DNA from: Ruminococcaceae bacterium UBA5904 | GTDB taxonomy: Bacteria; Bacillota; Clostridia; Oscillospirales; Acutalibacteraceae | Reading direction: 5' to 3' | NCBI GenBank assembly: GCA_002431305.1 | Contig: DJEG01000063.1 | Coordinates: 1,212-22,861 of the forward strand | DNA length: 21,650 bases | Shown here: one piece after another, positions 1-7,915 of the stretch | How the letters are laid out: each line of letters starts with the position of its first letter | Position numbering within the stretch: the first letter of the stretch is position 1 | Made by a program: the position numbers and the translations under genes | Notes under the pieces: model-generated | Database searches by the model: none | What the model saw: only the letters and a program-made list of their open reading frames with translations | Told to the model about the DNA's origin: nothing

Positions 1-84
1 TATTGCTGACGCAAATTTATTATTCATATTCTTGCAAGTCTCATGCGGGAAAACCTACAAAAGAATGATTTGTTCCGAAAAAAT

Positions 85-124
85 AAGAAACCGTAAACGA
101 GTTTTTTACGGTTTCTTTTTATAT
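85..124 (+). terminator. Rho-independent terminator of an upstream gene
   Basis: A 13-bp perfect stem (left arm 85-97, AAGAAACCGTAAA; right arm 105-117) with a 7-nt loop is followed by a T-rich tail. It probably ends a plus-strand transcript that begins before the window. Bases 1-84 hold no gene I can support. Confidence 0.75.
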
Positions 125-128
125 TATA

Positions 129-158
129 TTGTTTTTATTATGTCGGATGTGATAAAAT
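129..158 (+). promoter_or_regulatory. Candidate sigma-A promoter for the ECF-GLUG gene
   Basis: TTGTTT (129-134) and TAAAAT (153-158) are separated by 18 bp. They lie 35 bp before the start codon at 194, which has an AAAGGAAA ribosome binding site just upstream. The match to consensus is moderate. Confidence 0.4.
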
Positions 159-193
159 AATATCGGTTTATCAAATAAAAAGGAAAGTGCGCG

Positions 194-2128
194 ATGAAAA
201 GAACAGACCCCAGGGACAGCGCAAGCGCGGTCGTACTTTTATCACAAAAAAACAAAAAAGCGTTTTACGAGCTTTACAAATTATATTCACGCGACGTTTA
301 CTATATCTGCTGTGTGACGGCGGGCGTTACTTATGAACTGTCCGACGAGGTTACGGAGGTATTTTTAAGACTCTGGCGCGAATGCGAATCGGTTACGGCG
401 GATAATTTCGAGGACTTATTATTTACATTGAGCGTCGGCGTATGCCGGTCACGGCAGAAGCATTCCGTTTTACCCCGTGAGGATAAAACGCTCGGCGTAT
501 ATGACGAAATTAAAAACGTGCCGTCGTTCGAGGACATAAGAAAATCGTTTATGTCGTTCGAGCCGTCGGCGTACAGACCCGACTCTCGGGCAGTCAGCTT
601 TTATAACGAAATGATATCGTCTCTGCCCGAAAAAAACAGGGAGATTCTTATGCTGAGCGCGTTTACGTCGCTGAGCGCGGAGGATATCGCAAAGAGCGAG
701 GCAGTTGACGCGGATTTTGTAAAAAATAATTTAAGAGAGAGTTATTCTTTTCTGATTCATCAGGCGAAACGTGCCGATTTTATGGGTTATAAATTCGTCG
801 GATATATTCCGCGCCTGGCTGTAATTATCGACGCTCTCGCGCGTTTAGTCACGGTTCCTAACGATATTTGGACGTCGATTGCCCAGTCGATAGGCTATGA
901 CGGGAACGAATACAATAATGAAGAGAAAAAAACGGAGCCTATTCCGATACGCGAAATTCCGAAGGTTAAAAAGAAAATTTCGCTTACCGCAAAACGCGTT
1001 ATTGCCGTTATTTCGGCTGTTTTAATTATAATATGCGCGTCGTGTGCCGGAATTTATATTAATAAAAATAAAAAAGAGCCTGAATCCGTTCAGCCGAAAA
1101 CAGAGGAAAACATTGACAACGGCGGAGTTTGGAACGGAGAAACGGGAGATAAATTTTCGTCCGGCAGCGGAACGAAGGACGACCCGTATATAATTTCCGA
1201 CGGCGGACAGCTTGCATATCTTTCATCCGTCGTAAATTCGGGCAACGTCGAATATTTTGCATGTTACTATGCCCTCGGCGGGGATATCATACTCAATAAC
1301 GCCGATACAAACAACTTATTTACGCCGATAGGATATAGAAATTCCGATTCCGATTACAAATACTTCTGCGGTGAATTCGACGGCAGGGGATATTCGATAA
1401 CGGGGCTTAAAACGGATGTTTCGTCGTGTTCCGGACTGTTCGGATATCTGTACGACGCTAAGGTTAAGAATTTAAATATTGTAAACTGCGATGTTTCGGC
1501 GGAAAATTACGCGGGCGGTATCGCGGGTTATTACTCGGCAAAGAGCGGTTCGTCCGGTATTACCGCGTGCGACGTTTCGGGCAGAATTTCATCCGGAAGT
1601 TATGCGGGTTCTGCTGCGGGATTCGTCTCTGTTAACGGTCAGACCGCGTCTTTTTCGGCAGATAAATGCTCGTCGGATACTGCGGTTTCGGCTTCTGTCA
1701 AGAGTGCGGGCGGAATAATCGGCTATCTCGAGGTTTCCGACGGCGAGGCGAATATTTCGGACTGTATAAATTCGGGCGATATTTCGTCTAATGACAACGC
1801 GGGCGGAATCGTCGGAGCAAATCAGCTTTTAAACGGCTCGTCGGTAATTAAAACGTGTATAAATGTCGGCAACGTAACGTGCAAAAACGCGACGTACGGC
1901 GCAATCGCGGGAATCAGCGACGGTTTTTCCGCACAGTCGAGAGCGAGAATCGAAAACTGTATTTACCTCGATTCATCGTCCGACAAGGCGGTGAATTCGG
2001 GCGAGAATTCGTATGTAAACGCCGCGGCGATAACACGAGATCAGTTCTCGCAGAGTATTAATTTCGACGGATTCGACACGGATAAAATTTGGAGTATAAA
2101 CACAGGGAGCTTCCCGTCGTTAAGATAA
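194..2128 (+). CDS. Membrane-anchored ECF-type sigma-70-like protein with external GLUG repeats
   Basis: This is a three-part protein of 644 residues. Residues about 15-65 resemble sigma-70 region 2 (AFYELYKLYSRDVYYI, then EVFLRLWRE), and about 145-195 resemble region 4 with its helix-turn-helix (LPEKNREILMLSAFTSLSAE). A lysine-rich linker leads to one hydrophobic segment at about 268-289, which predicts a cytoplasmic N-terminus and an external C-terminus. The outside part starts with a GSGTKDDPYIIS motif and carries GLUG-type repeats: GEFDGRGYSITGL near 392, and further AGGIAGY/AGGIIGY/AGGIVGA units to about 545. ECF sigma factors direct RNA polymerase to stress or surface genes; GLUG repeats occur in surface proteins. 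I infer a one-component sensor that could signal from the envelope to transcription. It is monocistronic, ends in a hairpin terminator, and has no anti-sigma gene beside it. Whether region 2 still binds polymerase is unknown. Confidence 0.8.
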   Translation: MKRTDPRDSASAVVLLSQKNKKAFYELYKLYSRDVYYICCVTAGVTYELSDEVTEVFLRLWRECESVTADNFEDLLFTLSVGVCRSRQKHSVLPREDKTLGVYDEIKNVPSFEDIRKSFMSFEPSAYRPDSRAVSFYNEMISSLPEKNREILMLSAFTSLSAEDIAKSEAVDADFVKNNLRESYSFLIHQAKRADFMGYKFVGYIPRLAVIIDALARLVTVPNDIWTSIAQSIGYDGNEYNNEEKKTEPIPIREIPKVKKKISLTAKRVIAVISAVLIIICASCAGIYINKNKKEPESVQPKTEENIDNGGVWNGETGDKFSSGSGTKDDPYIISDGGQLAYLSSVVNSGNVEYFACYYALGGDIILNNADTNNLFTPIGYRNSDSDYKYFCGEFDGRGYSITGLKTDVSSCSGLFGYLYDAKVKNLNIVNCDVSAENYAGGIAGYYSAKSGSSGITACDVSGRISSGSYAGSAAGFVSVNGQTASFSADKCSSDTAVSASVKSAGGIIGYLEVSDGEANISDCINSGDISSNDNAGGIVGANQLLNGSSVIKTCINVGNVTCKNATYGAIAGISDGFSAQSRARIENCIYLDSSSDKAVNSGENSYVNAAAITRDQFSQSINFDGFDTDKIWSINTGSFPSLR

Positions 2129-2140
2129 ATCAAAAATAAA

Positions 2141-2183
2141 AATCGCGGAGCTTTCGGTTTGTGCCGTCGGCTCCGCGTTTTTA
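2141..2183. terminator. Bidirectional hairpin terminator
   Basis: CGCGGAGC (2144-2151) pairs with GCTCCGCG (2170-2177). A T-run follows on the plus strand and an A-run precedes it, which gives a T-run on the minus strand. It can therefore end both the plus-strand ECF-GLUG gene and the minus-strand M20 transcript that converges on it. Confidence 0.75.
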
Positions 2184-2283
2184 TACCATGTCGCGAAGGC
2201 GCGTTGTGCCGAAGCGGTATGATACAATGTTCTGAGAAACACACCGAATCTTTGATTTGGATTGTGTTTCGTGAGGTTATTAT
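2181..2283 (-). repeat. 103-bp structured repeat, copy 1 (3' UTR of the M20 gene)
   Basis: The minus strand of this segment matches 7813-7915 at 99 of 103 positions, with no gaps and all four differences being transitions. It begins 5 bp after the M20 stop codon and runs into the bidirectional terminator. On the minus strand it can fold into a long hairpin (GAAACAC..CCAAATC paired with GATTCGG..GTGTTTC, one pair lost compared with copy 2) and a second branched stem containing the small CGCG-CCTT-CGCG hairpin. Here no TTGACA box precedes it, so it would be transcribed only as part of the M20 message. Confidence 0.85.
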
Positions 2284-2288
2284 TTAAT

Positions 2289-3740
2289 TTATGATAATTC
2301 GTTAAGATGCTCGATAATGTATCTGTAAATCTTAACGCCCTCGGCGATTGCCTCGACACCTACGTTCTCGTTTGCCGCGTGCATTGCCGCTAACTGCTCG
2401 GACGTAAGGCGCGTCGGCGTGAAGCGGAGAATGTTATCGCATATTTTTTCGTACTTTCTCGAATCCGTACCGCCCGTCATAAGGTAAGGAGTTACGACAG
2501 CGTCGGGAATGCATGCGTTCAGGCACTTTTTAAGATATTTCATTTCCTCGCTGTTCGTCGGCGTAACGCGCGAAGCGTCGCGCTGTTTGATGACTTGAGT
2601 CTCAATATCGAATTTCTTTGCGATATCTCTTAAAATTCCGATACTTTCGTCGGCGTTCTGATGCGGTGAGGGACGGACGTTGCATATAACGTACGCTTGG
2701 TCGGGCAGAACGTTGGCAGCGTCTGAGCCCTCGCTCATTGTAAACGCCGCCGTCGTCTGAACGAACGCGCGGGTAGCTCCCGTGAGCTTAGACAGCGCGG
2801 TCTTTGTAAGAGATGAGAACAGCCATTGATTTGACATAAGAGCGCGCAGCGGGAATGTAAGGTACGGCGCGATAGAGTCGAACATCTCCGGGATGGGGGA
2901 GTTCATTTCAGCCTTAAACGGCTGTTTTTTGTCGACGTAAGCCATGAACTTGCCGAGTCTTACGAGCGGTGTGTTTTTATTCGGCGTGGAGGCGTGACCG
3001 CCCGAGCCTTTCGCCGTGAATTTAACGTCGCAGAATCCCTTTTCGACGACGCCGATTGCGGCGCAGGGATTTTTTAGTCCGGGAATAAGATTATCCACGA
3101 TAGCTCCGCCCTCGTCCATTACGAAACGGAGCTTAACGCCCTTTTCATAGAGGTAATCGACAGCCTGTTCCGCACCTCCGCCCGAGTTTTCCTCATTGAC
3201 CGACGACGAAAGCCACACGTCGCAGGGAGGAACGAAGCCCTGTTCGAGAAGTTCCTCGACCGCGCTGAACTCACAGCATACGGTGCTCTTGCAGTCCATT
3301 GCGCCTCTGCCCCATATAATGCCGTCAGAGATATCACCCGAGAACGGATCTCGCGTCCAGCCTGCCTGGTTTACGGGAACTACGTCCTGATGTCCCATGA
3401 ACAGAACCGCGGGCGCGTCGGGATTCTTGCCCTGCCATCTGCGCAGCATGTTGCCGTCAATGTCGTGCTTTTCGAGCGTTGAAAATGTCAGCGGGAAAAG
3501 CTTCGCCATTTTATCCTGTAATTTAAGAAAATCGGAGTAGTCCTCTCCGCGTGATTTAGATATGGTCGGAACCTTTATCATTTCGCTTAAATTATGGGCG
3601 TATTTGTCCGCGTCGTCCTTTGTCCAGGATATCGCGGGCGCGGAGGTGTTGGGTTTTGCCTTGTTCATAATCGTCCTAGCGACGACTACGCCCGTCGGTA
3701 CGGCGAGCGCGGCGGGGATAATCCATGATTTCTTTTTCAT
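2289..3740 (-). CDS. M20 family zinc metallopeptidase, membrane-anchored (carboxypeptidase/aminoacylase type)
   Basis: A 483-residue M20 peptidase that hydrolyses amide bonds of small peptides or N-acylated amino acids using two zinc ions. Family signature residues are all visible: H117 and D119 in GHQDVVPV, D149 in GRGAMDCKS, the catalytic E183-E184 pair in NEENSGG, D209 in DEGGA, dimerisation-domain H249 in GGHASTP, and C-terminal H454. The order and long spacing resemble the carboxypeptidase S / PM20D1 branch rather than short PepT or DapE forms. Residues 6-24 form a hydrophobic segment without a clear cleavage site, so it is probably a membrane anchor. AAAGGAGA lies 10 bases before the ATG. 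The HD-domain gene lies 81 bp upstream in the same direction with no terminator between, so they may be co-transcribed. Exact substrate cannot be told. Confidence 0.9.
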   Translation of the reverse strand: MKKKSWIIPAALAVPTGVVVARTIMNKAKPNTSAPAISWTKDDADKYAHNLSEMIKVPTISKSRGEDYSDFLKLQDKMAKLFPLTFSTLEKHDIDGNMLRRWQGKNPDAPAVLFMGHQDVVPVNQAGWTRDPFSGDISDGIIWGRGAMDCKSTVCCEFSAVEELLEQGFVPPCDVWLSSSVNEENSGGGAEQAVDYLYEKGVKLRFVMDEGGAIVDNLIPGLKNPCAAIGVVEKGFCDVKFTAKGSGGHASTPNKNTPLVRLGKFMAYVDKKQPFKAEMNSPIPEMFDSIAPYLTFPLRALMSNQWLFSSLTKTALSKLTGATRAFVQTTAAFTMSEGSDAANVLPDQAYVICNVRPSPHQNADESIGILRDIAKKFDIETQVIKQRDASRVTPTNSEEMKYLKKCLNACIPDAVVTPYLMTGGTDSRKYEKICDNILRFTPTRLTSEQLAAMHAANENVGVEAIAEGVKIYRYIIEHLNELS

Positions 3741-3821
3741 AGTTTCGCAGTCTCCTTTTTTTCGGGATTAAATTATTATCGGGTGAAAAACCGGCAGAAT
3801 TTTTATAAAATAATTTATAAA

Positions 3822-4403
3822 TTATAATTCGTCCAGTTCCTTGTTTATTTCGTCCTCTGTTGCTTTCATTGCTTCAAGCGTATTGTTAAGAAGTTCGTCA
3901 AGCTCCCAGCCTAACATATCTGCGCCCTTTGCTATTATATCGCGCGAACAGCCCGCGGCGAATTTCTTGTCCTTATACTTCTTTTTTAGGCTTTTAAGCT
4001 CCATGTCCTTTGTACTTTTCGACGGTCTCATAAGCGCGCACGCCCATATAAGCCCCGTCAGCTCGTCGCATGCAAAGAGTACCTTTTCCATTTCGTGCTC
4101 GGGTTTTACGTCGACGGTTATGGAGTAGCCGTGCGAGCATACGGAGTGAATTATATCGTCGCCGACTCCGCCGTCCTTGAGCAGTTCGACCGCTTTTATG
4201 CAGTGCGCGTCGGGGTACATTTCGAAGTCGATATCGTGAAGCAGGCCTACGATACCCCAGTGTTCCGCCTCGTTTTCATAGCCGAGCTTTTTTGCAAAGT
4301 ATTTCATAACAGCCTCGACGGTCAGCGCGTGCTGTAAATGAAAATGGTCTTTATTGTATTTTTTCAGAAGCGCGAACGCTTTGTCTCTTGAAATATCAGC
4401 CAT
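3822..4403 (-). CDS. HD-domain metal-dependent phosphohydrolase-like protein
   Basis: A soluble 193-residue protein with the HD signature: H25 (LQHALTVEAVMKYFA), H56-D57 (GLLHDIDFEMYPDAH) and D113 (CDELTGLIWA). These four residues bind metal in the HD superfamily, whose members remove phosphate from nucleotides or related compounds. It matches the short stand-alone HD proteins found in many Clostridia, annotated only as hydrolases; the substrate is not known. The second half is lysine-rich and helical, ending in an acidic tail. The start codon has an AAAGGAAA site 9 bases upstream and a very good promoter behind it. It is followed in the same direction by the M20 peptidase gene. Confidence 0.85.
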   Translation of the reverse strand: MADISRDKAFALLKKYNKDHFHLQHALTVEAVMKYFAKKLGYENEAEHWGIVGLLHDIDFEMYPDAHCIKAVELLKDGGVGDDIIHSVCSHGYSITVDVKPEHEMEKVLFACDELTGLIWACALMRPSKSTKDMELKSLKKKYKDKKFAAGCSRDIIAKGADMLGWELDELLNNTLEAMKATEDEINKELDEL

Positions 4404-4436
4404 GCTATCATTTCCTTTTTATAATTTATACTATAT

Positions 4437-4465
4437 ATTCTATATTTATAATGTAAAAATGTCAA
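4437..4465 (-). promoter_or_regulatory. Sigma-A promoter of the HD-domain gene
   Basis: On the minus strand TTGACA (4460-4465) and TAGAAT (4437-4442) are separated by exactly 17 bp, ending 33 bp before the HD gene start codon. This is a near-consensus promoter and probably also serves the M20 gene behind it. Confidence 0.75.
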
Positions 4466-4503
4466 CCTGAACGACAAAATAAGACAAATATTTAAAATTT
4501 ATA

Positions 4504-4533
4504 TTGCGTTATAATCTAAAACTATGTTATACT
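4504..4533 (+). promoter_or_regulatory. Candidate promoter of the symporter gene
   Basis: TTGCGT (4504-4509) and TATACT (4528-4533) are 18 bp apart, placing the start of transcription about 30 bp before the symporter gene. It lies back to back with the HD-gene promoter. Confidence 0.5.
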
Positions 4534-4567
4534 ATTTAAGTATTTATTTAAAAACGAAAGAGAGAGA

Positions 4568-6115
4568 ATGTACATGACCGTAATGATGGCGGTAGCTATT
4601 GTCATTTATCTTGCGATGATGGTAGTTATTGGATTTATATGTTCTAAACAGAACAAAAACACGGACGACTTCTATTTGGGCGGACGTAAGCTTGGTCCCC
4701 TCGTAACTGCAATGAGCGCGGAGGCTTCGGACATGAGCGCGTATCTGCTCATGGGTATTCCCGGACTTGCACTTGCAACGGGACTTTCCGAGGCGGTATG
4801 GACGGCAATCGGACTCGCCGTCGGAACATATCTCAACTGGCTTATCGTAGCTAAGAGATTGAGACTTTACACGGAGAAAATCAACGCTGTTACCATTCCC
4901 GAATTCTTCTCAAAGAGATTCGGAGACAAGGCTAACATACTCGGACTTATCGCCGCAATATTTATTATAATATTCTTCATCCCCTACACGGCTTCGGGCT
5001 TCTCCGCATGCGGTAAGCTGTTTTCAAACCTGTTCGGAATGGATTATCTCACCGCAATGCTCATAAGCGCGGCGGTTATCATTATCTACTGCACTCTCGG
5101 CGGATTCCTCGCCGCTTCGACTACAGATCTTATTCAGAGTATTATAATGTCTGTCGCGCTGTTCGTCGTACTCGGCTTCAGCGAGGGCGTTATCGGCGGA
5201 TTCGACAAGGTATTTGCAAACGTTCAGTCGCTTAACGGCTATCTTGACGTGTTTAAGGGATTCGATATCGGAACCGGTAAGACCGGCAGCTTCGGCGCGA
5301 TTGCCGTTATTTCAACTCTCGCATGGGGTCTCGGCTATTTCGGCATGCCCCACATCTTACTCAGATTTATGGCTATCGACGACCCCTCAAAACTTAAAAC
5401 CTCGCGCCGTATCGCGTCGGTTTGGGTTGTATTCTCCATGGCTATTGCGATTCTTATCGGTATTGTCGGTTACTCTCTCATGCAGCAGGGCATTGTTGGA
5501 CCCTATGCGAACAACTCCGAGGCGGAGTCGATAATCGTTGATATTTCGCACTTCATGTCTACAAAGGGTTACATACCGGCGTTTACTGCGGGTATATTTA
5601 TATCCGGAATCCTTGCATCGACCATGTCAACGGCTGATTCTCAGCTTATCGCCGCTTCGTCGAGCGTTACGGAGGATATTCTTATCAACAAACTTCACGT
5701 TAAACTGTCGGAAAAACAGTCGATGTGGATTGCGAGACTTTCCGTTATCGTAATCTCCGTTATCGCTATATTCTTCGCTCTCGACCCCTCGTCGTCTGTT
5801 TTCCGTATCGTTTCGTTCGCATGGGCGGGCTTCGGCGCGGTATTCGGCCCTGTAGTTTTATTCGGTTTGTTCTGGAAACGCGCTACAAAATGGGGCGCGC
5901 TTGCCGGTATGGTTTCGGGCGGAGCCATGATATTCATTTGGAAGTTTATAGTAAGAGTTCAGTTTGCGGGTTCCGCACTTGATATTTACGAGCTTCTCCC
6001 CGCGTTTATCGTCGCATGCATATTCATAGTCGTCGTAAGTCTTCTTACAAAGAAGCCCGACGCGGATGTTGAAAAAGCGTTTGACGAGATCAAAGCCGAA
6101 ATGGCGGGAAAGTAA
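4568..6115 (+). CDS. putP: Sodium/solute symporter of the SSS family, PutP-like (sodium/proline)
   Basis: A 515-residue polytopic membrane protein with the full length and core motifs of PutP, which imports L-proline with sodium. The N-terminal motif DDFYLGGRKLGPLVTAMSAE is followed by ASDMSAYLLMGIPG, which holds the sodium/proline-binding Asp-Met-Ser stretch of PutP. The later segment ILASTMSTADSQLIAAS holds the Ser-Thr pair that forms the sodium site in the family. About twelve to thirteen hydrophobic segments are visible, and the C-terminus is charged and cytoplasmic. The ATG at 4574 (protein starting MTVMM) has better spacing to the weak GAGAGA site than the ATG at 4568, so the true start may be two codons later. 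It is flanked by its own promoter and terminator, so it is monocistronic. Specificity for proline rather than another solute is inferred from motif similarity. Confidence 0.9.
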   Translation: MYMTVMMAVAIVIYLAMMVVIGFICSKQNKNTDDFYLGGRKLGPLVTAMSAEASDMSAYLLMGIPGLALATGLSEAVWTAIGLAVGTYLNWLIVAKRLRLYTEKINAVTIPEFFSKRFGDKANILGLIAAIFIIIFFIPYTASGFSACGKLFSNLFGMDYLTAMLISAAVIIIYCTLGGFLAASTTDLIQSIIMSVALFVVLGFSEGVIGGFDKVFANVQSLNGYLDVFKGFDIGTGKTGSFGAIAVISTLAWGLGYFGMPHILLRFMAIDDPSKLKTSRRIASVWVVFSMAIAILIGIVGYSLMQQGIVGPYANNSEAESIIVDISHFMSTKGYIPAFTAGIFISGILASTMSTADSQLIAASSSVTEDILINKLHVKLSEKQSMWIARLSVIVISVIAIFFALDPSSSVFRIVSFAWAGFGAVFGPVVLFGLFWKRATKWGALAGMVSGGAMIFIWKFIVRVQFAGSALDIYELLPAFIVACIFIVVVSLLTKKPDADVEKAFDEIKAEMAGK

Positions 6116-6131
6116 ATTAAAATAATATTTA

Positions 6132-6164
6132 AGCCGAAACGGTCATCCCGCTTCGGCTTTTATT
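6132..6164 (+). terminator. Rho-independent terminator of putP
   Basis: AGCCGAA (6132-6138) pairs with TTCGGCT (6152-6158), and a T-rich tail follows. The hairpin starts 16 bp after the putP stop codon. Confidence 0.75.
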
Positions 6165-6179
6165 ATCCCTTATTTAGAG

Positions 6180-6225
6180 TTCTGCTGAAAATTCAGTGTC
6201 CGAGATGCAAAAATTTTCAGTAGAA
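6180..6225. repeat. Intergenic imperfect palindrome
   Basis: TTCTGCTGAAAATT (6180-6193) pairs with AATTTTCAGTAGAA (6212-6225) over 14 bp, with one G-T wobble and an 18-nt loop. An outer GTTCTGC (6179-6185) also finds a partner GCAGAAC at 6229-6235. No T-run follows, so it is not a simple terminator. It lies between the putP terminator and the promoter of the sulfatase-like gene and could be an operator or an element remnant. Confidence 0.5.
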
Positions 6226-6271
6226 TCGGCAGAACCCGGTTAACATTAATATTATCATAATCTTTTATCTA

Positions 6272-6300
6272 TTGTTTTCGCGCGTTGTATATGGTAAAAT
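6272..6300 (+). promoter_or_regulatory. Candidate promoter of the sulfatase-like gene
   Basis: TTGTTT (6272-6277) and TAAAAT (6295-6300) are 17 bp apart, 30 bp before the start codon at 6331. An AAGGTGAT ribosome binding site lies between. Confidence 0.5.
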
Positions 6301-6330
6301 GTTATAAAATAATCGATAAGGTGATATATT

Positions 6331-7737
6331 ATGTCCGACAAACCGAACCTTATATATATTTACGCCGATACGCTGAGATATTCGTCATTGGGCTTTAATT
6401 CGGACGAATACGCGTACACTCCGAATCTTGACGCGCTCGCTTCTTGTGCATGCGTTCTGACAAACGCCGTGTCGTCTCACCCTGTCCGTGCACCGTACGA
6501 CGCGTCGCTGTTTACGGGTAAGTATACGCCGTCCACGGGCGTTGTTATGAACGGACTGCGAATCTGCCCCGAGCATGAAACGTTCGCATCCGCGCTCGAA
6601 AACGGCGGATACGAGACATGTTATATCGGCAGGTGGAATCTTTATTCGAACAGGTTTTCGAATTCATCTTCTTCGAAGAATTCGTTTGTGCCTATGGGTG
6701 AAAACAGACTCGGATTCAACGGTTTCTTCGCTTCGTTTTCTCATACGGACGATATTATGTCAAAGTCGTGTTACTATCTTGATACTAAAGAAAAAATACA
6801 GGCCGGCAAATACGAACCCGATGCCGAATGCGCACTCGCCGTAGACAGAATTGAGGAAATGTCGAAAACGAACAAGCCGTTCGCGATGTTTTTATCGTTG
6901 TCAACCCCGCGTGAAGCGTGGTCAAAGGCGAATGTTCCTGAAAATTTTTATTCTCTTTTTGACGAAATTGAATTTCCGAATTCACCTAACGAATCCTCGG
7001 TAAACGACATACATTCCGACGGATGGTCGAAGTTTGCCCCCGGAAAATTTAAAAATTTAAACGATATGAAACGCGCGTATTATGCCATGACGGCTGATAT
7101 TGATAGGAACGTCGGCAAGATTATTGACACTGTAAAGAAGTTCGGGCTTATCGACAATACGGTTATCGTGTTCACGTCGGCAAAGGGTGAGATGTTCGCT
7201 TCGCACGGACGGCGCGGAGCCAATACATTTTATGAAGAAGCCGTCAGAGTTCCGTTTGTAATAAAGTGGGGCGAAAGATTTTCCGGCGTAAACGGTCAGT
7301 GTTTTTCAACGCCCGATATCATGCCGACTTTGCTGTCGATTCTCGGCGTAAAGGTTCCCGATTCCGTTGAGGGCAGGGATGAATCCGCGTCGATTTTTTT
7401 AAGTAATGCGGACGATAATGTCTGTCTGATGATGGGTACGGGACCCGCCGCTATGTTCGGCGACGGTTACGAATGGCGTGCTGTCAGAACGAAAAAATAT
7501 ACGTACGCTAAGTATCTTATCGACAGCCGTGAGTATCTTTTTGATAATGAAAACGACCCGTATCAGATGAAAAACCTTGCGGGAAACAAGGATTATTATC
7601 ATATAAAAGCCGTGCTTGTCGCAAAGATGTTCGGCAGAATGGGCGAAGTCGGCGATAAGTTCGAGAAAAACGCGTATTATAAAAAGAACAGGATAAAAAA
7701 GAGAATTGTTCTGCCTGTGGATAATTCAAAAAAATAA
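6331..7737 (+). CDS. Sulfatase-family (alkaline phosphatase superfamily) protein with a degenerate active site
   Basis: 468 residues with the sulfatase fold: NLIYIYADTLRYSSLGF at the N-terminus, the signature region S49-H-P-V-R53 followed by DASLFTGKY, a conserved TFYEEAVRVPFVIKWG segment, DIMPTLLSILGV, and a C-terminal EYLFDNENDPYQMKNLA. Active sulfatases convert a Cys or Ser in C/S-x-P-x-R to formylglycine and bind calcium. Here the Ser and Arg remain, but other catalytic positions are changed: GKWHLG reads GRWNLY (101-105), the metal-binding Asp-His of TSDHGE reads TSAKGE (A284, K285), and the usual P-H pair reads P193-R194. I infer loss or strong change of sulfate-ester hydrolysis. There is no signal peptide, so it is predicted to be cytoplasmic. 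No sulfatase-maturase gene is in the window. The coding frame is intact, so it is not a pseudogene by the usual criterion. Confidence 0.8.
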   Translation: MSDKPNLIYIYADTLRYSSLGFNSDEYAYTPNLDALASCACVLTNAVSSHPVRAPYDASLFTGKYTPSTGVVMNGLRICPEHETFASALENGGYETCYIGRWNLYSNRFSNSSSSKNSFVPMGENRLGFNGFFASFSHTDDIMSKSCYYLDTKEKIQAGKYEPDAECALAVDRIEEMSKTNKPFAMFLSLSTPREAWSKANVPENFYSLFDEIEFPNSPNESSVNDIHSDGWSKFAPGKFKNLNDMKRAYYAMTADIDRNVGKIIDTVKKFGLIDNTVIVFTSAKGEMFASHGRRGANTFYEEAVRVPFVIKWGERFSGVNGQCFSTPDIMPTLLSILGVKVPDSVEGRDESASIFLSNADDNVCLMMGTGPAAMFGDGYEWRAVRTKKYTYAKYLIDSREYLFDNENDPYQMKNLAGNKDYYHIKAVLVAKMFGRMGEVGDKFEKNAYYKKNRIKKRIVLPVDNSKK

Positions 7738-7788
7738 CGCCGATACGAATTTTGTTGACCGAAAGGGCTTTGTTATTCGTAAACAGCG

Positions 7789-7817
7789 TTGACAAATGAT
7801 AAAGTTATGTGTATAAT
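7789..7817 (+). promoter_or_regulatory. Perfect-consensus sigma-A promoter of a predicted ncRNA
   Basis: TTGACA (7789-7794) and TATAAT (7812-7817) match consensus at all twelve positions with exactly 17 bp between. No protein-coding frame with a ribosome binding site follows; the first strong feature downstream is a structured repeat and then a terminator. Confidence 0.8.
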
Positions 7818-7915
7818 AACCTCACGAAACACAATCCAAATCAGAGATTTGGTGTGTTTCTCAGAACATTGTATCATACCGCTTCGGCACAGCGCGCCTT
7901 CGCGGCATGGTATAA
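7813..7915 (+). repeat. 103-bp structured repeat, copy 2 (5' part of the predicted ncRNA)
   Basis: Matches the minus strand of 2181-2283 at 99 of 103 positions. The left boundary falls inside the -10 box of the promoter, the right in the middle of a stem. It contains two folding units: hairpin 7826-7860 (GAAACAC and CCAAATC pairing with GATTTGG and GTGTTTC), and the inner part of a branched stem closed by 7876-7880 and 7909-7913, which holds GC-TTCG-GC and CGCG-CCTT-CGCG mini-hairpins. Confidence 0.85.
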
